Assembly: GCA_030562195.1 (NCBI GenBank)
Contig: JAUJPP010000007.1
Location: 15,683,769-15,747,768, forward strand
Length of the DNA stretch: 64,000 nucleotides
Reading direction: 5' to 3'
Origin: Nipponacmea schrenckii
Lineage: Eukaryota; Mollusca; Gastropoda; Lottiidae
Shown: positions 46,334 through 58,704 of the stretch, piece by piece
How the letters are laid out: every line of letters begins with the position of its first letter
Numbering within the stretch: the stretch's first letter is position 1
Notes under the pieces: generated by a model
Databases searched by the model: none
What the model saw: the letters and a program-made list of their open reading frames with translations, nothing else
Told to the model about the DNA's origin: nothing
Translations under genes and position numbers: made by a program

Positions 46334-47932
46334 TTTTTTTTTTTTCGAATTTCACATTCGATTATTCTCTAAGAAGGCAACATGCCACAAACTACCTGTT
46401 GCTGTCTGCTGTTCAAACTGCGTGACTTGTATTTGTTAAATGCAAAATGACGCCATTGAGGTCAACCGGAAACGAGCTGTGGGCAATAGCGCTATTTTGG
46501 GTTTTTGCTGTTTATTTCCTCTATTTTTCAACTGATTTTGACAGAACTTCTTTTGTTAGCTACTTTAAACTGCTAGCTACTTAACTGCAGTTTTAAACTG
46601 CTAATTTCATTACTTTTGTAGCTGACTTTTTTATTTTTAATTTTTGCCTTTTTTTCAACTTCTACAGTTTTATTCTCATCCACCTGAAAACTTACAGGTA
46701 GATAAACATTGTTAATGCGATCTTAAATAATTTATCAAATTTTCGACATCACTTCCGGTTTTGAAGTTATTCTCTTGTAAATTTTAAAAACCTAACTTCC
46801 GGAATTCTTAAGATATTTCAAAAATTCGTTTTGCAACATGCTACAAATAGTCATACAAAAAAACGAAGATGAAAAAATCCAGACCGGAAGCAAACGATAA
46901 GCCGCCATATTGAAATGTTAAACTTTTGTAAAATTAAAAATGGGGCCTCAGGTGATAAAGCGATTTTCATTATTTTTTCATATCTTATGACTAGAGTCGA
47001 TTGCGCAACTTTATTTGGGAGCCGATTTTTTAATTTTGATTTTGATGTTCTTTTATTTCCATTTTAATTTTTTTGGTAATGACCAAAATTTCGAGGGCCC
47101 GTATTTCGTGACCTTGACCTTTGGTGACCTTGTGACCTGAACATGAGTTATTGCCCTTGATGATATCTATTCAATGATATATTCATATGTGTTGTCCGAT
47201 GTCTACTTCCGGTTTTATAACCGATTGAAATTTGTTATTTTTATTTTTAAAGAGCTCTGTCACGTGAACTAATTTATAAATAACAAAAAGTCATATTGAA
47301 TCTTATTACAGTTTATCTGCTCTTTGTAATGATATATAAAACCACATATTTCCATCAAAAATGCGCTTTTTAGTATTTGAGAATTTTGTATTTCTTCTCT
47401 ACTAACTGTGCGTAATTTTCTTTAAATCGAAATGGGGCCTCTGGAGATACTACGATTCGCGTAATTTTGATGTCTATAGAATGTAATATCGATTTCTGAA
47501 TCATATTTGGAAACCGATTTTTGAATTTTGATTTTGATTTTGATATTTACCTGATAGTAATATATAAAAACTTCGAATGGTCGTATATTGTTACCTTGAA
47601 ATTTGGTGACCTTGTAAGCAGCACAGATGTGATAGCTCTCGAAAAGATCTATCCATTGATATATTATATTTTGATGTACGATGTATACTTTCCGTTTTAT
47701 CACCATTTGAAAATTGCGAATTTCATTGTTAAAAACTGTTTGTTGAATTATGCGTTTGGGCGATCTACATGACACGAGTTTCAGCGAACCAATTATGCTT
47801 TAAAAAAAACGACTTATACTCTGTAAAATAACGTTAGTGTTCTATAGATACTTTGTGGGGTAGTCTTAAAGCGTATAACAAAACTGCTACGCACTGCGTC
47901 AGAACCTCGCGAAGCCTGGGGATCTAGTTATA
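46334..47932 (-). mobile_element. 1.6-kb poly-A-tailed repeat, copy B (tandem with copy A)
   Basis: A direct tandem duplicate of copy A. The join is CTAGTTTTTTTTTTTTTTTC, i.e. on the minus strand the A-run of copy B touches the AACTAGATCCCC start of copy A with no spacer. The two copies agree almost base for base, with scattered substitutions and short indels. ACTTCCGG occurs near 46750, 46796 and 47204. Either a dimeric retroposition or an unequal-crossover duplication would produce this arrangement. Confidence 0.75.
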
Positions 47933-49524
47933 ATTATTTTTTTTCATTTTTGTCTCTTGTTTTTCATTTTCTTATTTTGGGGGGGGGGGACATCTCTTGA
48001 AAAAAACTTAAATAGAGCATTTTCGTTTAGACCAAACATTTTAAAATGGACTGGAATCAAAAATGCACATATGGAACCAAATATTTGCCAGACCGAATCT
48101 GAAATCAACAAAATGTAGAGATATTGTACATACAAATATAACCAAGTCATCAAAATTTTTGCATCACCTCCGGTTTCAGCGCGAGCAGCTTCGATTTTTT
48201 GGGGGTTATATTTTTTTGTGTTAGGCCTCCAGCAAACTGAAAATAGTATCGTTTTTTCTAGGCTTACTAAACAATTTGAGTAGAACTAATCCATCGAGTG
48301 AATAATATCTAAAATCAAATAAACCGGAAATTAGATATTGCATGATAAGCAAGAATTTTGCATCGAATCTATATTGCTTAGTTCTGGATCGAATTACCTC
48401 AAATTGTTTCCGCAAAAAATTAAAAATTTATAACTTGTTTTCTGATCATTTTTGAAATTCTCAGAATATATAGACATGTTTTCCATACAAATAATATCGC
48501 GTAATTAATTTTATATTATCACTTCCAGGTTTTTGGCGTGAGGCATTCCGGTATTTCAAAATCGAGCCTGGTGTCTCCACTTTCGGTGTAAAAAAACTAA
48601 TTTATTGCCTATTGTGCATAATTACATTCCACGTAGAACAAAAAAAAAAGTTGACCGGAAGTCAAAAATTTTAATTCATTCGCCATTTTATATACGATTT
48701 GTATGATTTTTGCCTATATCAAAGCCTTTTTACTTTATTTAAAAGTTTTTTGGCTCACAATTTCGAATTTCGAATTTGATTTCTTTTAAGACGCGTTTGA
48801 ATTTTCGGAAAATTTTATCCTCGTGACCATGCCTTTCAATGACTTTGGAAATTTCTGTCTACAATTACCTTGTCATATACTATCTATATATGCTAGTATT
48901 GGGTAAAAAACATCAACATAAAAAAAAAATCAAGCCAGGCTCGGTGCTGTTCAAAGCTCTAAATTATCTTCGCATGCATTATTTGAATGTGGATGCAAAA
49001 AATTTGTGCCTAAATTCCTGATAAGTTTAAACCAATATTTAGCTTAGTTTGTTCCTATGCTTATCTGAAAGATTTACTTTACTGCCGTTAATTTTTTAAA
49101 CCAAAACTATTTAAAAGGCTTATTTAACCTTTCATGTTTTTGGGGTTATAGTAAATAACGTACGAAATTCAGTGTTCTGGAGGTTTCAACTAAATATTGC
49201 CTCCAAACAAGGCTGCTTATTTAAAGGTATTCTATCTCTTAGATTGACCCAAAATTTAGAATTGGCAAAAAATGAGTCTTCGTTCATCAATGGACAGACC
49301 TCCTTTTAGACCGACAAGTTGACTCTAAATAATACTACGTATTTTTCTCTGCTGAAGGCGGTGAGAGACTAGATGATTCGGTCTAACCTCCTTTATAATC
49401 CAATAAATCCAATAAACCCCAGTAATAACCCTTTAAACAACCTATTGTTGAAACACGCTTAGATTTTGTTAAAATATGTAAAATATATTTTGGAAATTTC
49501 TTCTTAGAAGTGAATTCTTTTTAA
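47933..49524. other. Repeat-like intergenic DNA
   Basis: It starts with a G-run (47979-47988) and contains further CCGGAAGT-type motifs (near 48656) resembling the neighbouring 1.6-kb repeat. A possible decayed MITE lies at about 49225-49450. No protein is encoded. Confidence 0.45.
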
Positions 49525-50335
49525 TAGTAGTCATACACAATTCTGTATAAGATGTCTTATATATTAATCGTCATAAATGATTATGTATAAAAATGTCATG
49601 TGATAGTATAGTTGTCCTGAATAATTCTGTATAAAGATGTCTTATGATATGGTACTGGTCATCAAGTATGATATAATACTGGTCATCAAATCTATAAAGA
49701 TGTCTTATGATATAATGGTGGTTATGCCCAATTCTGTATAAAGATGTCTTATGATATAGTACTGGTCATCAAGTATCATATAATACTGGTCATCAAATCT
49801 ATAAAGATGTCTTATGATATAATGGTGGTTATGCCCAATTCTGTATAAAGATGTCTTATGATATAGTACTGGTCATCAAGTATCATATAATACTGGTCAT
49901 CAAATCTATAAAGATGTCTTATGATATAATGGTGGTTATGCCCAATTCTGTATAAAGATGTCTTATGATATAGTACTGGTCATCAAGTATCATATAATAC
50001 TGGTCATCAAATCTATAAAGATGTCTTATGATATAATGGTGGTTATGCCCAATTCTGTATAAAGATGTCTCATGATATAGTACTGGTCATCAAGTATCAT
50101 ATAATACTGGTCATCAAATCTATAAAGATGTCTTATGATATAATGGTGGTTATGCCCAATTCTGTATAAAGATGTCTTATGATATAGTACTGGTCATCAA
50201 GTATCATATAATACTGGTCATCAAATCTATAAAGATGTCTTATGATATAATGGTGGTTATGCCCAATTCTGTATAAAGATGTCTTATGATATAGTACTGG
50301 TCATCAAGTATCATATAATACTGGTCATCAAATTC
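49525..50335. repeat. 107-bp higher-order satellite, about 6.5 units
   Basis: The phrase CATCAAATCTATAAAGATGT recurs at 49684, 49791, 49898 and onward at exactly 107 bp. Within one unit the phrase ATAAAGATGTCTTATGATAT occurs twice with different followers (AATGGTGGTTATGCCCAATT and AGTACTGGTCATCAAGTATC), so it is a composite of smaller repeats. Units are almost identical (one T-to-C difference noted at about 50070), which points to recent homogenisation. Confidence 0.95.
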
Positions 50336-51185
50336 TTAATAAAGATGTCTTATGATATAGTGGTAAAAAAGTTATAGACCAATTTATGTCTAAGATGTCT
50401 TTATGATATAGTATTATAGGTTATATACAATTTATCATATTCTTAAAATATATGGTAATCATATATAATTCTATATAAGATGTCTTATGATATATGGTGG
50501 TTATAGACAATTCGTATAAAGATGTCTTATGATATAGTAGTGGTCATAGACAATTCGTTCAAATGTCTTATGATATAGTGGTAAGAGGTATAGACAATTC
50601 ATGCCAGATGTCTTATATAGTGGTAGAGGTCATAGACAATTGATGTCAGATGTCTTATATAGTGGTAGAGGTCATAAACAATTCGATGACAGATGTCTTA
50701 TGATATAGTGGAAGAGGTCATAGACAATTCGATGTCAGATGTCTTATGATATAGTGGTAGAGGTCATAGACAATTCGATGTCAGATGTCTTAAATATAGT
50801 GGTAGAGGTCATTATGATCTTATAGTGATCATAGAAATCAGAATATCTTAAATATAGTGGTAGAGGTCATAGACAATTCGATGTCAGATGTCTTAAATAT
50901 AGTGGTAGAGGTCATAGACAATTCGATGTCAGATGTCTTATGATATAGTGGAAGAGGTCATAGACAATTCGATGTCAGATTCTTATGATATAGTGGTAGA
51001 GGTCATAGACAATTCGATGTCAGATGTCTTATGATATAGTGGTAGAGGTCATAGACAATTCGATGACAGATATCTTATGATATAGTGGCAAGGTCATAGA
51101 CAATTCAATGTCAGATGTCTTATGATATAGTGGTAGAGGTCATAGACAATTCGATGATATATATATGATATATAGTGGTCATAGG
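50336..51185. repeat. 46-bp satellite, about 16 variable units
   Basis: The unit is GATGTCTTATGATATAGTGG + TAGAGGTCATAGACAATTCG + ATGTCA (46 bp). Units vary in length and sequence. It shares GATGTCTTATGATATAGT with the adjoining 107-bp array, so both derive from one ancestral unit, which also appears at 40257-40575. Confidence 0.9.
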
Positions 51186-52818
51186 AAATTCAGATATCCA
51201 AAGTTGTTTTATAATATATAAACCAAGTGCTTATAATCCAAACAACAAAATTAAACCCAAAATCCAAAATCCGTTTTGCAAAATAAAGGTAGCATTTGAT
51301 GAGCTTTGATATCAATGATACGTTAGTGAATGAAAGGCGGTATCAGATGTCTAGAAGAGTAAGCATATCCTGCCAGGCGCCATACCCATCATAGTTGCTC
51401 ATCATACACAGCACATACTACTGAAGATATAGACAGCGACTTGATGACAAATCCTATCCACCCCCCCCCCCCACTACAGACATACCCTCACACCCAGGGG
51501 TCAGGAATTACCATCTAAGGGTTACACCTGGTCACTGACACGTTTGCATACTTCCATATTTCGGGTTGGGCTAGTTTGGGTTTGATTCTCTCAAATACAT
51601 AGGCCGAGATGGAAAAATATTTTATTGAGAATTTGGGAGTAAGGGTATGCTGGTATTTTGTATTAAACATCCTCAGGAGTGAGTTGCTGAACAAATGCAC
51701 CGTGTTGTTATCGTTTGCCTTGAACCTGGAGAGGGAATTAGTCTACACGACGTACACAAGAAATATACTTCCATTAAACTAAGTTATTATTGAAAAACGT
51801 TTCTAAGCCTGTTTTAGTTTACTGGATATATTCCATTATAAAAGGATTCTGTCTTATAATTTTGACACCAGGTCAGTCAACATGTAAAAAATACTTTGGT
51901 CATTCCACGAGCCTCATAGAATACACACGAGACATGTTCTTCTACATTTAGGCTTTTATTATACCGAATTCCGAACAGTATATAGTTTTCTTAAAACCTC
52001 GCAAGTGTACGGAAGGCATTTAAAAAATTGGTTTGAAAAATTAACGGATGATTTTTTAGGTAAGTATAGAAAAACAGTTATCTTAATATTGGTTTCCATG
52101 ATCAAAGCGATTTAGTTTGCTGAATTCCACACTGCCGTTTACTAACATCTAAAAACATGAAAGTTTACGTAAGAATTTATAAAAAAAATTCACGGTATTA
52201 TTTTTTCAGATAAGTATACGAACATACTTCATTTAATTGGTATATACTTTTCACGAATTTAGGCGCAAATTTTGTACATCCACATTCAAAGATATAGTAG
52301 AACAAAGGCATGCAAAGACAATCTAAAGCTGTAAACAGCATCGAGCGTGAAATCCACATGGTTGCGAGACCTTTTAGCTTTCTAAAGCTCACTGCTTAAT
52401 CAACCGTTTTTATCATAAAATAACATAATCATAGTAGCGTAAACTCGGTCACATACTTTCTCTATTAAATATTTCGATCTACTTTGATTTTTGTGGTACT
52501 AACTGGCCATTTTTCTAAGACCACGAAATATGATCTACATTGGCATCACAAAAGAATAAACTAAAAGATTAAATACCTTTTTTTTTTTTTGGCTTCACAT
52601 TTCGTAGTTTAAAATTCAAATATTGAAAAAAGGGAAGCAACCCAAAGTTTTAATATCTTAAAAGCAAACTTATCTACACTAAACTGTATGTGTATAATGT
52701 TATACATAGTGTATCAAAGATCAAATTCGAATAACTTCGATGTCGACATCTTCAATAAAATCAAGTCGTTCAATCCTGCTTACAGATAGAATAGATAATT
52801 ATTCCTTTAAAAACAGAT
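51186..52818. other. Intergenic DNA and 3' flank of the second Toll-like receptor copy
   Basis: It includes a C-run at about 51462-51474 and AT-rich DNA. The last 80 bases before 52819 are partly homologous to the 3' flank of the intact receptor. No gene is supported. Confidence 0.45.
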
Positions 52819-55252
52819 TTAAGGTATTTCCATTCTTTCACCAAGTTGTCTCCAAAATAGGTTGTCGGATCTGTGATTTTCGTCCCATATGAGATATTCG
52901 TCCGTTCGAGTTAACTTATTTATGATCTTGGTAACATTCAGAGAACAAATTTCTTCTAAAACGATCACAATAAGGGCACTGCTGTCACCATGTTCAATAA
53001 AAGATCTTTCTAATGCCATATGGGCTTCAAATTCACACAGATTATCATGAGAGTAAGCATTTGATAAACATAAAATAACATATTTGCTAGTATCTATTTT
53101 ATCCAAACAGTCTCCTAAAACTAAAGTCCCTGGCATACCATCCCGGTGTGGAAAGTAAACTTTAAGTCCTTTATTTTCAAGCTCCATGACGATTTGGTAA
53201 TAAACCGTTTTGAAATTAGCATCAGCCGAACTAATATAAACGTCGTGTGTAAAGGTGGTTTCTCTATTTTTGGAAACCTTACGTCGGTGAAATTTCAAAA
53301 CATAAATCATGTAACGTAGTCGCCAACGATACCGGTACACAACCGACATAATCAACATTAAGAAAAACGTCGCAATAGAGGTGCATTGAATAGTTTTAGC
53401 GGTTTCCTTGGTCAACAGACATGATTTCCTGGTAATATTAATACTGTTTATTTGAACATTTTCTATGTTGGAACACTTGTAACGTTTTGGTAATGATCCC
53501 ATTTTTTGTAAATTATTCTTAGTAAATTCAATAAACCAAAGTAAGTCACAATTACATACAAATGGGTTATAAGCAACATTGATGTACTCTAAATGATTAG
53601 TAAAACTGGTTGGAAAATCCTGCTCCTTTATGGAAGTTAATTTGTTACCATTTAAAAATAGCACTCTTAATTTTGTCAATGGGCTAAAATAGTCTTTTGG
53701 AATAGTCTTAATCCAGGTATTAGCAACATGAAGAGTTTGCAGCTTGTTTAAATATCGAGGAATAGCGTCAGGTAAAAAGGTTATTCCACTGTAACCTATA
53801 TCGAGATATATGAGGTCAGTAACATTTTGTAACAGATAATTCCAGTGTTTGTGAGTTAACATTGACATATAGTTACCAGAAAGATCTAGCTTCTGAAGCC
53901 CAGTGCACAATTTCAGGATCGTTTTTGTAGCAACTTGTTCGGAAGTGAATTTCAATTCGTTGAAACGAATATATACCCTTTTAAGGGTAGAACTATTAAA
54001 TGCATATTTCTCTATATGGCGTAAACTTTCCGTTCTTTCTAGGGTCAATTTCTCAAGGGATTTAAACCTAGCAAAAGCATTCGTTGGTATACGTTGAATT
54101 CTCGTAGCTGAAATATTTAACAATTTCAGTTTATCCATACAGTCTAAGCGATCAGTATATAAATTGCGTATACAGTTGTCGTCAAGAAATAGCCAAGATA
54201 AATTTGGAAATTTAGTCCCATTCCTACAGCAATGAGGGATCCCAGTTAACTCGTTCGATGATAAACTCAAACTTTCTAAACTTTCAGAGTATCCAATATT
54301 AATTGAACCAATAGAATTATAAGACAGGTCTAAATGTTTCAGCATGTCCAATGACTGAACAATCTCAGAAATGGAAACACTCCTAATCCTGTTATTTTTA
54401 ACAGATAAAGTTGACAGGCTTGTATTATCTAAATGTGGCATAGATTCATAAGGAAATGTATTCAATTTCTAACCCTTCTAATATCAAATGTTTCAACTGG
54501 GTTGAAATTCCACTTGTTAGATTTACAATGGCTATATTAGAGATGTGGTTAACACTGACATTAAGAGATTTTAAAACTGTAAAATTTGACAGTGCACCGT
54601 TTTCTATATATGAGATCTGGTTATTAGAAACATCTAAACTTTTTAAACTGTTAAATAATGGAGATAAATTACGTATACTATCTTGATCTAAAGTTTTTAA
54701 ACTGTTTCCGCTCATATTCAATGTTGTAGTATTCAGTGGAACTCTGGGTAAGAAAGTAAGGTTTCGTCTCGAACAGTCTGTAAATGTTCCATCTAACGTA
54801 CAGAGACACACAGTTTGATTCTTGGTGATGTTCACACATGGTACTTTTAGTTCCGTCTTGTTTGATTCGTAGTATTCTTCTGCCGAGTAAATCATATCAT
54901 TGCCTTCATATTCATCTCCATGTAACACATCGTATCCTTCGTCATTTGACACATCGTATCCTTCGTCATTAATTGACGCATCGTATCCTTCATCATTTGA
55001 TACATCAAGTTTGTTGGCTTTTGATATATCAGATCCATTTGCCCTTGCCAATTCACCATTTGCGTTAGATACATCATATCTGTTTACCTTTATCAAGTCA
55101 TTGCTGTAACCCATCACTTTGAACGATCTTTTAATACGACCTGAATCCTCGATATCGTTCACATTCGTTCGTCCAGTATATTCGAAACTAGACACACTTA
55201 CTCTAAATACAATGAAGGCAGATATAAATCCGATCACACAATTAATATTCAT
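52819..55252 (-). pseudogene. Toll-like receptor, second inverted copy with a +1 frameshift
   Basis: A tail-to-tail duplicate of the 42012 gene. The first frame (55252 down to 54446) encodes the signal peptide, an enlarged acidic YDVSNDEG-repeat spacer, the N-terminal cap and the first leucine-rich repeats. It then leaves frame at about 54466-54472, where this copy has one extra base relative to the intact gene (TTAGAAATTGAATAC against TTGAAGCTGAATAC). The remaining sequence, in another frame (54465 down to 52819), is fully open through the rest of the repeats, C-terminal cap, membrane span and TIR domain. It stops at MEIP, three residues earlier than the intact copy. The TM/TIR part is nearly identical to the intact gene. 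Either a young pseudogene or an assembly or sequencing indel. Confidence 0.85.
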
Positions 55253-58200
55253 ATCTAGATTTTTTTATGATTCATCTCTCAAAACTTCTGTTGAAGTTTA
55301 GTTTCACCTCCTGAAAAATACAAAGTTATGATATACTAGTATTATTTTCTCATTAACTTTATGCTTGTTTATGAACTCCTTTGGCTTGTAACCATTTAAA
55401 AATAAAGATATTCTTCACCAGAAGGTTTTAATAATGATTTCAAGCTATCAAAATATGTACCAAATAAACTTAGCGGTAACTCAACGAGTAGACAGCAAAA
55501 CTATTTGTTTTTAACTGAAAGGATATCTCAACTTGTTTCTTCCTGTTACCTCCTTGGGTTAATAATCACATGGTATAAAATATGATCGTCTAATCTCTAG
55601 CTTATCAGTACGTCAAATATATCATTTTTAAGAATGTTAAAGAATTCAATATTCAATCGGGATCACCTATAGGACTTGATATTCACTATGATGTAGGCAT
55701 AGTACCTTTTACAATATTACTATATAACCAGTAGTCGAGCAAGCAAAAACTTAAATGACGATCTGGTTCATATGAAGTTGGTTAGTTGTTTGGTAGATGA
55801 CATGTTAACGTTCGCTTCATAGCAAGCTAAAAACAATATGTACATGTACATTTACTACACTCTCTTCTACTGGTCGATTGGTTATTATTACTTTTCTAAT
55901 TTCAGATCAGAACAGGGGAAACAGACCAGATAGAAAAAAAGAATTTGTTCCACCCTTGGCCTGTACATTTGAGAGAATCAATCCATCCGTACCTTGAAAA
56001 TTATATATATTTAATTGTATGAGCATACTATCATTGACTATTTCCTTAACGCGCTCGAACTCGTAATTAACAGCCAGAAAAACACGTTATCTGAAAGATA
56101 TTTAGGAAGTCATTCACCTTGTCAAATATTAGTTTAATATTTTCCTAAAATAATGATTGTTAACCTGGTAAAACTCTCTATACAGGGCATTGAGCAATAT
56201 GAAAAGAAAATATAAAAAATGAAATATTAATTGAATATATCCGGTAGTCCGTCATGGTAATGATTTTTCGTGCCTTATTATAATATATGTTTTATACCTG
56301 GATACAAAATTGCACTCGTCTCAAGTCATTCTTTAATAAGATATTAATGTCAAACATCGCTAGTGAAGCAAAGGCATGACTTTCATATAAAGATGTTTTG
56401 TAGTCCGAAACTTTCTGACTCTATTCCCAGCCTCTGATAGCTATTTGGACAGATATGGCTGGGGGAGAGTCAGAAAAATTAAATATATATATTTGGAAGA
56501 TGGGTGTTTTTGCAGTTTTCTATGTGACTTAAAATTCAGTACACGGTCATTTTATGTTAAAACAGGATGTACAGTAAACAGATGGGCGTATTTACACGAA
56601 TTGTTTGTATACCCAGTCAATAAATTGAATGCAAGTCAAAAGGGAAACAAACCAAATCGTTAAAATATCAACCAAAACTAAAACAGATCAACAAAGATGG
56701 TAGCAGGTTTTTGGTTTAAAACGGTTACAGATCTACTAACACAATCAAATTTGACATGGCCGTCTGTATATGGCATTTAACAATTAGGTGTTTACTTATC
56801 CATACCTTCAAGGTCTGTGAGGTGGAGTTAAGACATTCAGATTTTTTGTTTCCTCAGAGGTGCTGGTCGAATGTGACAGTGTCGATGTGGTACTGACTGC
56901 ACAAGATACTTCGAAAGTTGATAATCGTCAGTAGATTATCTTATGCCGCCGCCCTATGAATATTTTCCTTATCGTTTCATTGTAAATTGTGTACAAGCAA
57001 AAGTAGAATAGCGGAATGTCATTAATTCCGTCCAAATCTCCATTTATTTACCTTCACCACGATAACTCCCACTACCCATATACATATTAGTTATGAGATA
57101 AGAGGATAACAATATTCCAAACAGTACTTAAAATAAAATGAATTTACAACATACCTGTCTGAGAAAAGATTTGCCTAGACATCGACCGTTTCAATTCCTA
57201 CACGACACTTTTGTACACACAAAACATCATACGTTTATATAGGGTAACCTCCCTTTAACCAAACTCAATTCTAACTTCTAAGAGCAAAATTACAATGTAA
57301 TTTAATAGAGAAATATCCAAAAACTTTATGAGCCTTTAAAAAGAAGATCTGTGTATTTAAGACTTGTTGATTTGGCGATCATTATTTGCATAATGTTGTC
57401 CAAACACGAAAATAAAAGAAAGAATATTCTATTTCTGGTAAAATCCGCCATATTAATTTCAAGTATGTTGGAGGTGCAGTAAACTAACTGTTTGGGCTAT
57501 TAGGCCAATCATTCTCATCTTAATAAATGTGTCTCGTTTCTACCTTTGTTCGCTTGACTCCACGTTGCCTTTTGGAGGTGAAAGCTACAAGGTAACCGAC
57601 TGTATACCCTCTGAGGGGAAATTGCAAATTGAGGAAAAAATGACATATCGTAAGAGAAGAGATGAACTAGTGTGCAAATTGTTTTTGAATACCACTGAAG
57701 TTTCATCAAATTATCACAACAATTTATATCAACACTCATTAACAGTTACAATAGGTTTACTACAGAACATACCATTAAATATTTTATAAACAAAACACTG
57801 AAATTATCTGACACACACTAAAATACGAAATTTTATTTACCTTCTTCAATGCAAAGGTAGACTAATTTTACCGGGGTAAAGCGTCTGTCACGTCTATGAC
57901 TCAGGTATATTATGAGTAACGGAAAATCCATCAAAACATTTAACCTACAAATGTAGGCTACATAGAAAAAAGTCTTGCAGCGATAACATTTTCTTGAAAT
58001 AGCTATATTATAGGTCGGGGCGAATGTTATCTTTAAATTATATTGCATTACCGTACTGTTGGGTGGGAGGTGGGGGGGGGGGGGTGGTGTGTTGATTTGG
58101 GGGTATTTCATACTACCTATTTGCATCTTAAACCCAGAAGGTCAAGTTGGTATTGAAACTAATCAACGCTAGCTGGACATTTCAGACGCATGTGCCAAAA

Positions 58201-58358
58201 CTCAGACTTTCTGCAGGTTTTTTTCTACATTGAAATATTAAGACATTGCAATTTTACGGCTTTTGACATCAGTAGTAGATATAGTTAACCACCCAAGTGT
58301 CCGACTTGTGATTGGCGTGTGAAATCCGATGATCTTGAATTAGTCATCTTCATTCATA
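55253..58358. other. Gene-poor DNA upstream of the second Toll-like receptor
   Basis: 55470-55570 matches, inverted, the region upstream of the intact receptor. A TTTTCAG|GAGGTGAAAC acceptor-like site just upstream of the ATG suggests a 5' UTR intron. A G-rich run lies at about 58070-58085. The open frame at 57529-57789 has no domain. Confidence 0.45.
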
Positions 58359-58530
58359 ATTCCAGTCCACCCAGCTGTAAATGGGTACGGATAATCCGGG
58401 AATAATCAATGCCAAGAGGTTTGGCCAAGGACCAGCTGGTAGAAAAGATCTCTATCACTCCGGACTTGTGAACCTAAGAAGTGTCCTGAATAGTCGGTCA
58501 TTATTTCCTTAGTAGTTTTTGTGGAATCCA
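58359..58530 (+). mobile_element. Possible SINE or retroposon fragment
   Basis: CCAGTCCACCCAGCTGTAAA, then TGGGTACGGATAATCCGGG and CCAAGAGGTTTGGCCAAGGA, resembles the tail region of tRNA-derived SINEs of marine invertebrates. There are no A/B boxes and no second copy in the window, so this is tentative. Confidence 0.3.
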
Positions 58531-58704
58531 GCCTTAATATGCTAACGTCATTATGTCCATATTAGGTAATTTAAATTTCATTCGTCCACGTGATTTTGAT
58601 CATCGTATTGAACCGCCTTATTTGTGTAGAAAGTATCATCTAACTTTTCCCCAGACATATTGAATATTTATGGTCTAAAGATAAAACCCTTCAGAATTAT
58701 TAAC

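Noticed and set aside
45923..47772. Matching open frames in the two 1.6-kb copies (45923-46174 and 47521-47772, and their antisense frames)
   Set aside because: They match because the DNA was recently duplicated. The proteins are low-complexity with no domain, so they are not called as genes.
49525..51185. Regular direct repeats that could suggest a CRISPR array
   Set aside because: There are no unique spacers between conserved repeats; the units are continuous satellite in eukaryotic DNA.
57529..57789. 86-codon open frame (+)
   Set aside because: No domain, no splice context and an equally long antisense frame.
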